Part shown: in pieces, positions 8,163 through 10,355 of the stretch | Numbering within the stretch: the first letter of the stretch is position 1 | Layout of the letters: each line of letters opens with the position of its first letter | Assembly (NCBI GenBank): GCA_003455655.1 | Contig: DMQP01000221.1 | Span: 1 to 10,355, forward strand | DNA: 10,355 bases | Origin: Treponema sp. | GTDB lineage: Bacteria > Spirochaetota > Spirochaetia > Treponematales > Treponemataceae | Direction: 5' to 3' | Position numbers and translations under genes: made by a program | Notes under the pieces: generated by a model | The model's database searches: none | What the model was told of the DNA's origin: nothing | What the model saw: only the letters and a program-made list of their open reading frames with translations

Positions 8163-8168
8163 AAGACT

Positions 8169-9506
8169 ATGTTTAATCCCTTTCCTGTAGATTCTGCGCT
8201 TGAAGTTTGCCGCACTATGCTTTCACAAATTGCTGACGGTAGCTTGCGCATTGAATGTACAGGAAAAATTAGTGAACGTTCGAATCAAGGAATTATGCTG
8301 GGTGCTCTTGTTTGTAGCGATTCAAAGGGAAAGAGAGTAGTACTAAAAACAAATTCAGGTATATCTAAAAAATTAGTTTTTCAAGGTTCTGAAGTAGACG
8401 ATTTTCTTTATGTTCCCCCTGTAGTAGAGCCTGAAAAAATTGATGAAGCACTTTTGAAAAATGACAAAGCAATCCATGAATTGACCTATGCGATTGAAGA
8501 AGCAAAAAAAAATAACGTAGAAAAAGTAAGTCAACTTCAAAAAGAAAGAGAAGAACTTACAACAGAATCACTTCGTGCTGTTTTTGAACTGTATTCATTT
8601 TGTTGTGCTGACAAAACCGTGCGTTCTCTTTTTTCTATTTGCAACAATGCACTTCCTCCTACAGGAACAGGTGAATGTTGTGCTCCCAAACTTTTGCACT
8701 ATGCTTTTAAACACAATTTGCAACCTCTGAGTATGTGTGAAGTTTTTTGCGGACCCAGTGACAGTCATGGAAAAATTCATGGTCAAGTTTATGACCCTTG
8801 CGATGAACGATGTGCTCTTTTACTTCCTGCTTTGTTGGGAATAGAAATTGTCTACCGTGACAATGATATTATTGTTGTAAACAAACCAAGCGGTCTGCTT
8901 AGTGTTCCGGGAAGAGGACCTGAAAAACAAGACTGTGTTGTAAATCGAGTAAAAAAATTATTTCCTCAATGTATTGAACAGCCTGCGGTGCATCGTCTTG
9001 ATATGGAAACAAGTGGTCTTATGGTTTTGGCTTTTACAAAAGAAGCACATCGTTTGCTAAACAAACAGTTTGAAAATGGACAAGTGTCAAAATCGTATGA
9101 AGCATTGTTGGACGGTGTTCTTGCAAAAAAAGGAATTGCTTCTGATGGAACAATGGTTTTGTATTTTAGACTTGATGTTGAAAATCGTCCGCATCAGATT
9201 TGGGATTCAGTGTACGGAAAAGAAGCAATAACAGAATGGCATGTAAAAAATGTTGAACGCTTTGGTTCTCAAAAACAAAATGTTCGGCATGTAACTCGTG
9301 TTCAATTTATTCCCCACACTGGCAGAACTCATCAACTGCGTCTTGCAAGTGCAGACAGTCATGGCTTTGGTATTCCCATTGTTGGAGACAGTTTGTATGG
9401 AACAGTAAATGATGGAGAGCGTCTGTGTCTTCATGCAACAAGACTTTCTTTTGTTCATCCAATAACAAATGAGCCTCTAACTTTTACCAGCGCCTGTCCT
9501 TTTTAA
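8169..9506 (+). CDS. RluA-family pseudouridine synthase with N-terminal extension
   Basis: The enzyme should convert a specific uridine in rRNA or tRNA to pseudouridine in the cytoplasm. The catalytic domain spans about residues 228-435. It has DIIVVNKPSGLLSVPGRG from residue 233, the active-site motif HRLDMETSG with catalytic D278, GRTHQLR at 385-391, and GDSLYG near 406. The first 220 residues are an extension not found in RluA itself. They contain a charged coiled-coil-like stretch (about 88-135), then PPTGTGECCAPKLL (163-176) and a CDERC pair (211-215). This layout matches a longer RluA-family group found in several Gram-negative bacteria, whose substrate I cannot name. The several cysteines (C170, C171, C190, C194, C211, C215) could bind a metal. 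The start has only a weak AG-rich site and follows the preceding stop by 6 nt, so coupled translation is likely. No S4 domain is visible. Confidence 0.92.
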   Translation: MFNPFPVDSALEVCRTMLSQIADGSLRIECTGKISERSNQGIMLGALVCSDSKGKRVVLKTNSGISKKLVFQGSEVDDFLYVPPVVEPEKIDEALLKNDKAIHELTYAIEEAKKNNVEKVSQLQKEREELTTESLRAVFELYSFCCADKTVRSLFSICNNALPPTGTGECCAPKLLHYAFKHNLQPLSMCEVFCGPSDSHGKIHGQVYDPCDERCALLLPALLGIEIVYRDNDIIVVNKPSGLLSVPGRGPEKQDCVVNRVKKLFPQCIEQPAVHRLDMETSGLMVLAFTKEAHRLLNKQFENGQVSKSYEALLDGVLAKKGIASDGTMVLYFRLDVENRPHQIWDSVYGKEAITEWHVKNVERFGSQKQNVRHVTRVQFIPHTGRTHQLRLASADSHGFGIPIVGDSLYGTVNDGERLCLHATRLSFVHPITNEPLTFTSACPF

Positions 9507-9558
9507 AATAACATTCTTTTTATTTGCCCTTCGACAAAAATTTTCGTATATTTGATAT
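9507..9558 (+). promoter_or_regulatory. Promoter of the alarmone synthetase gene, predicted leaderless start
   Basis: The -35 box TTGCCC (9524-9529, 4 of 6 consensus bases) and the -10 box TATATT (9547-9552, 5 of 6) are 17 bp apart. Standard spacing puts +1 at 9559, exactly the A of the ATG. No Shine-Dalgarno sequence lies between the -10 box and the start codon. The gap has no hairpin with a T-run, so some read-through from rluA is also possible and would give a longer leader. Confidence 0.6.
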
Positions 9559-10260
9559 ATGGATTCAAGTCTTGTTTTGAAAAATGCAGCTGCAGATAAT
9601 AACATGCAGTTAAGTGATCCTCAAGCCATAATGGCAACTGCGCTCCAGTTTCAACAGCTTTTTATGTTGTATGAAAGTGGAATAAAACAAATTACGACTA
9701 AACTCGAAATTCTCGATGATGAATTTGCAAGTAAGCATCAACGTAATCCTATAGAAAATATAACAAGTCGCATTAAAGAGCCCGTAAGCATTGCAGAAAA
9801 ATTACAAAGAAAAGGACTTGCTGTTACCATAGACAACATGGTTAACCGTTTGTACGACATTGCAGGCATACGAGTAACATGTCCTTTTATAAGCGATGTC
9901 TATCATGTTATGCAGATGCTTTTGCAACAGGATGATATAGAACTAATTGAACTAAAAGATTACATCAAATCTCCCAAAGCGTCAGGCTACCGTAGTCTGC
10001 ATGCAGTTGTAAAAGTGGGTGTCTACTTTAGCGATCAAAAGCGTGATATTCCTGTCGAAATACAAATTCGCACCATAGCTATGGATTTTTGGGCCAGTCT
10101 CGAACATCAGTTGCATTACAAAAAAGATTTCAAAATGCCCGCCAATGTAGACGAAGAATTGCGTTCTATTGCCGAAACCATAACCCAAACCGACCGTCGT
10201 ATGCAAGAATTAGCCAAATACATCCCCGGCTTTGTAGATTATTCAGAAATAATCGAATGA
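9559..10260 (+). CDS. Small alarmone synthetase, RelQ-like (GTP pyrophosphokinase family)
   Basis: This enzyme transfers pyrophosphate from ATP to GTP or GDP, making (p)ppGpp in the cytoplasm. At 233 residues it is a stand-alone synthetase: it has no HD hydrolase domain and no TGS or ACT domain, unlike Rel/SpoT. Visible synthetase motifs are HQRNPIENITSRIKEP (60-75), the metal-binding aspartate D100 in YDIAGIRVTCPF, KDYIKSPKASGYRSLH (133-148), and EIQIRTIAMDFWASLEH (167-183) with E167. All are close to the RelQ/YjbM pattern. The C-terminal helix (about 197-220) fits the segment that forms the tetramer in RelQ. The start at 9559 has no ribosome site; the next in-frame ATGs (9604 and 9631) have none either. 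The upstream promoter makes 9559 the best start, as a leaderless message. The stop overlaps the start of the next gene as ATGA, so the two are probably translationally coupled. Confidence 0.93.
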   Translation: MDSSLVLKNAAADNNMQLSDPQAIMATALQFQQLFMLYESGIKQITTKLEILDDEFASKHQRNPIENITSRIKEPVSIAEKLQRKGLAVTIDNMVNRLYDIAGIRVTCPFISDVYHVMQMLLQQDDIELIELKDYIKSPKASGYRSLHAVVKVGVYFSDQKRDIPVEIQIRTIAMDFWASLEHQLHYKKDFKMPANVDEELRSIAETITQTDRRMQELAKYIPGFVDYSEIIE

Positions 10261-10355
10261 CGCAACTTAAGTCTAATAAAGTGAAGGTTAAGGGGATAAG
10301 AAATAAAGTTGACTGGCAGCCAATACAAAGCCCAATAGGCATCATTGATGCCGGA
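10257..10355 (+). CDS. murI: Probable glutamate racemase, N-terminal fragment (cut by right edge)
   Basis: An open frame starts at the ATG of the ATGA overlap with the synthetase stop and stays open for all 33 codons to the edge. After a basic lead (KSNKVKVKGIRNK) it reads QSPIGIIDAG, which matches the opening strand and loop of glutamate racemase (typically PIGVFDSGxGG). In MurI the aspartate of this loop is the first active-site residue, and the enzyme makes D-glutamate for peptidoglycan. Two things are odd: a lead of about 25 residues before the strand where most MurI proteins have only a few, and Ala where the family normally has Ser after the Asp. A different Asp/Glu racemase-fold protein remains possible. 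GTG at 10281 is an alternative start. The short visible length limits confidence. Confidence 0.6.
   Translation, partial: MTQLKSNKVKVKGIRNKVDWQPIQSPIGIIDAG

Noticed and set aside
9532..9546. Short inverted repeat around CGACAAAAATTTTCG as a terminator of rluA
   Set aside because: The stem is almost all A-T, has a mismatch and no loop of normal size, and no T-run follows; the bases are better explained as the promoter spacer.
1..10355. tRNA, rRNA, CRISPR arrays, insertion sequences, riboswitches
   Set aside because: Nearly all the window is coding. The gaps are short (about 4-122 bp), and none shows cloverleaf, spacer-repeat, terminal inverted repeat or aptamer-like structure.

Overview
The window is an ordinary-density bacterial chromosome segment that is AT-rich. 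It holds seven protein genes: two on the minus strand at the left, and five on the plus strand from 4370 to the right edge. Both end genes are cut by the window. I think the source is a spirochaete, probably Treponema-like. The reasons are two lipoproteins, one with a relaxed lipobox (F-P-A-C), a beta-helix carbohydrate-binding-type surface protein, and poorly conserved envelope proteins with lineage-specific architecture. This is an inference from style and content; no rRNA or other decisive marker is present. I see no tRNA or rRNA gene, insertion sequence, CRISPR array or phage gene.

Left arm, minus strand. Positions 1-2195 hold the N-terminal 731 codons of DNA polymerase III alpha (dnaE), reading out of the left edge. 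Upstream of it, 2318-4267 encodes a 649-residue predicted lipoprotein with Cthe_2159-type beta-helix repeats. A clean rho-independent terminator (2262-2291) ends that gene, so dnaE should have its own promoter or rely on read-through.

Divergent control region, 4268-4369. This 102-bp gap separates the lipoprotein gene from a plus-strand operon. It contains a strong sigma70-type promoter facing right and a perfect 12-bp palindrome overlapping the -35 box.

Right arm, plus strand. Three genes (4370-7054, 7059-8162, 8169-9506) are 4 and 6 nt apart and look like one operon. They encode a membrane-anchored protein with a C-terminal beta-propeller, a lipoprotein with TPR-like and SLH-like regions, and an RluA-family pseudouridine synthase with a long Cys-containing N-terminal extension. 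The first two are probably a functional envelope pair of unknown role.

After a 52-nt gap comes a small alarmone synthetase (RelQ-like, 9559-10260). Its promoter is placed so that transcription would start on the A of the ATG, predicting a leaderless mRNA. Its stop codon overlaps, as ATGA, the start of a further gene that runs off the right edge. That gene's first 33 codons resemble the start of glutamate racemase (murI). A (p)ppGpp-type synthetase coupled to a cell-wall precursor enzyme on a leaderless message is the most interesting arrangement here.
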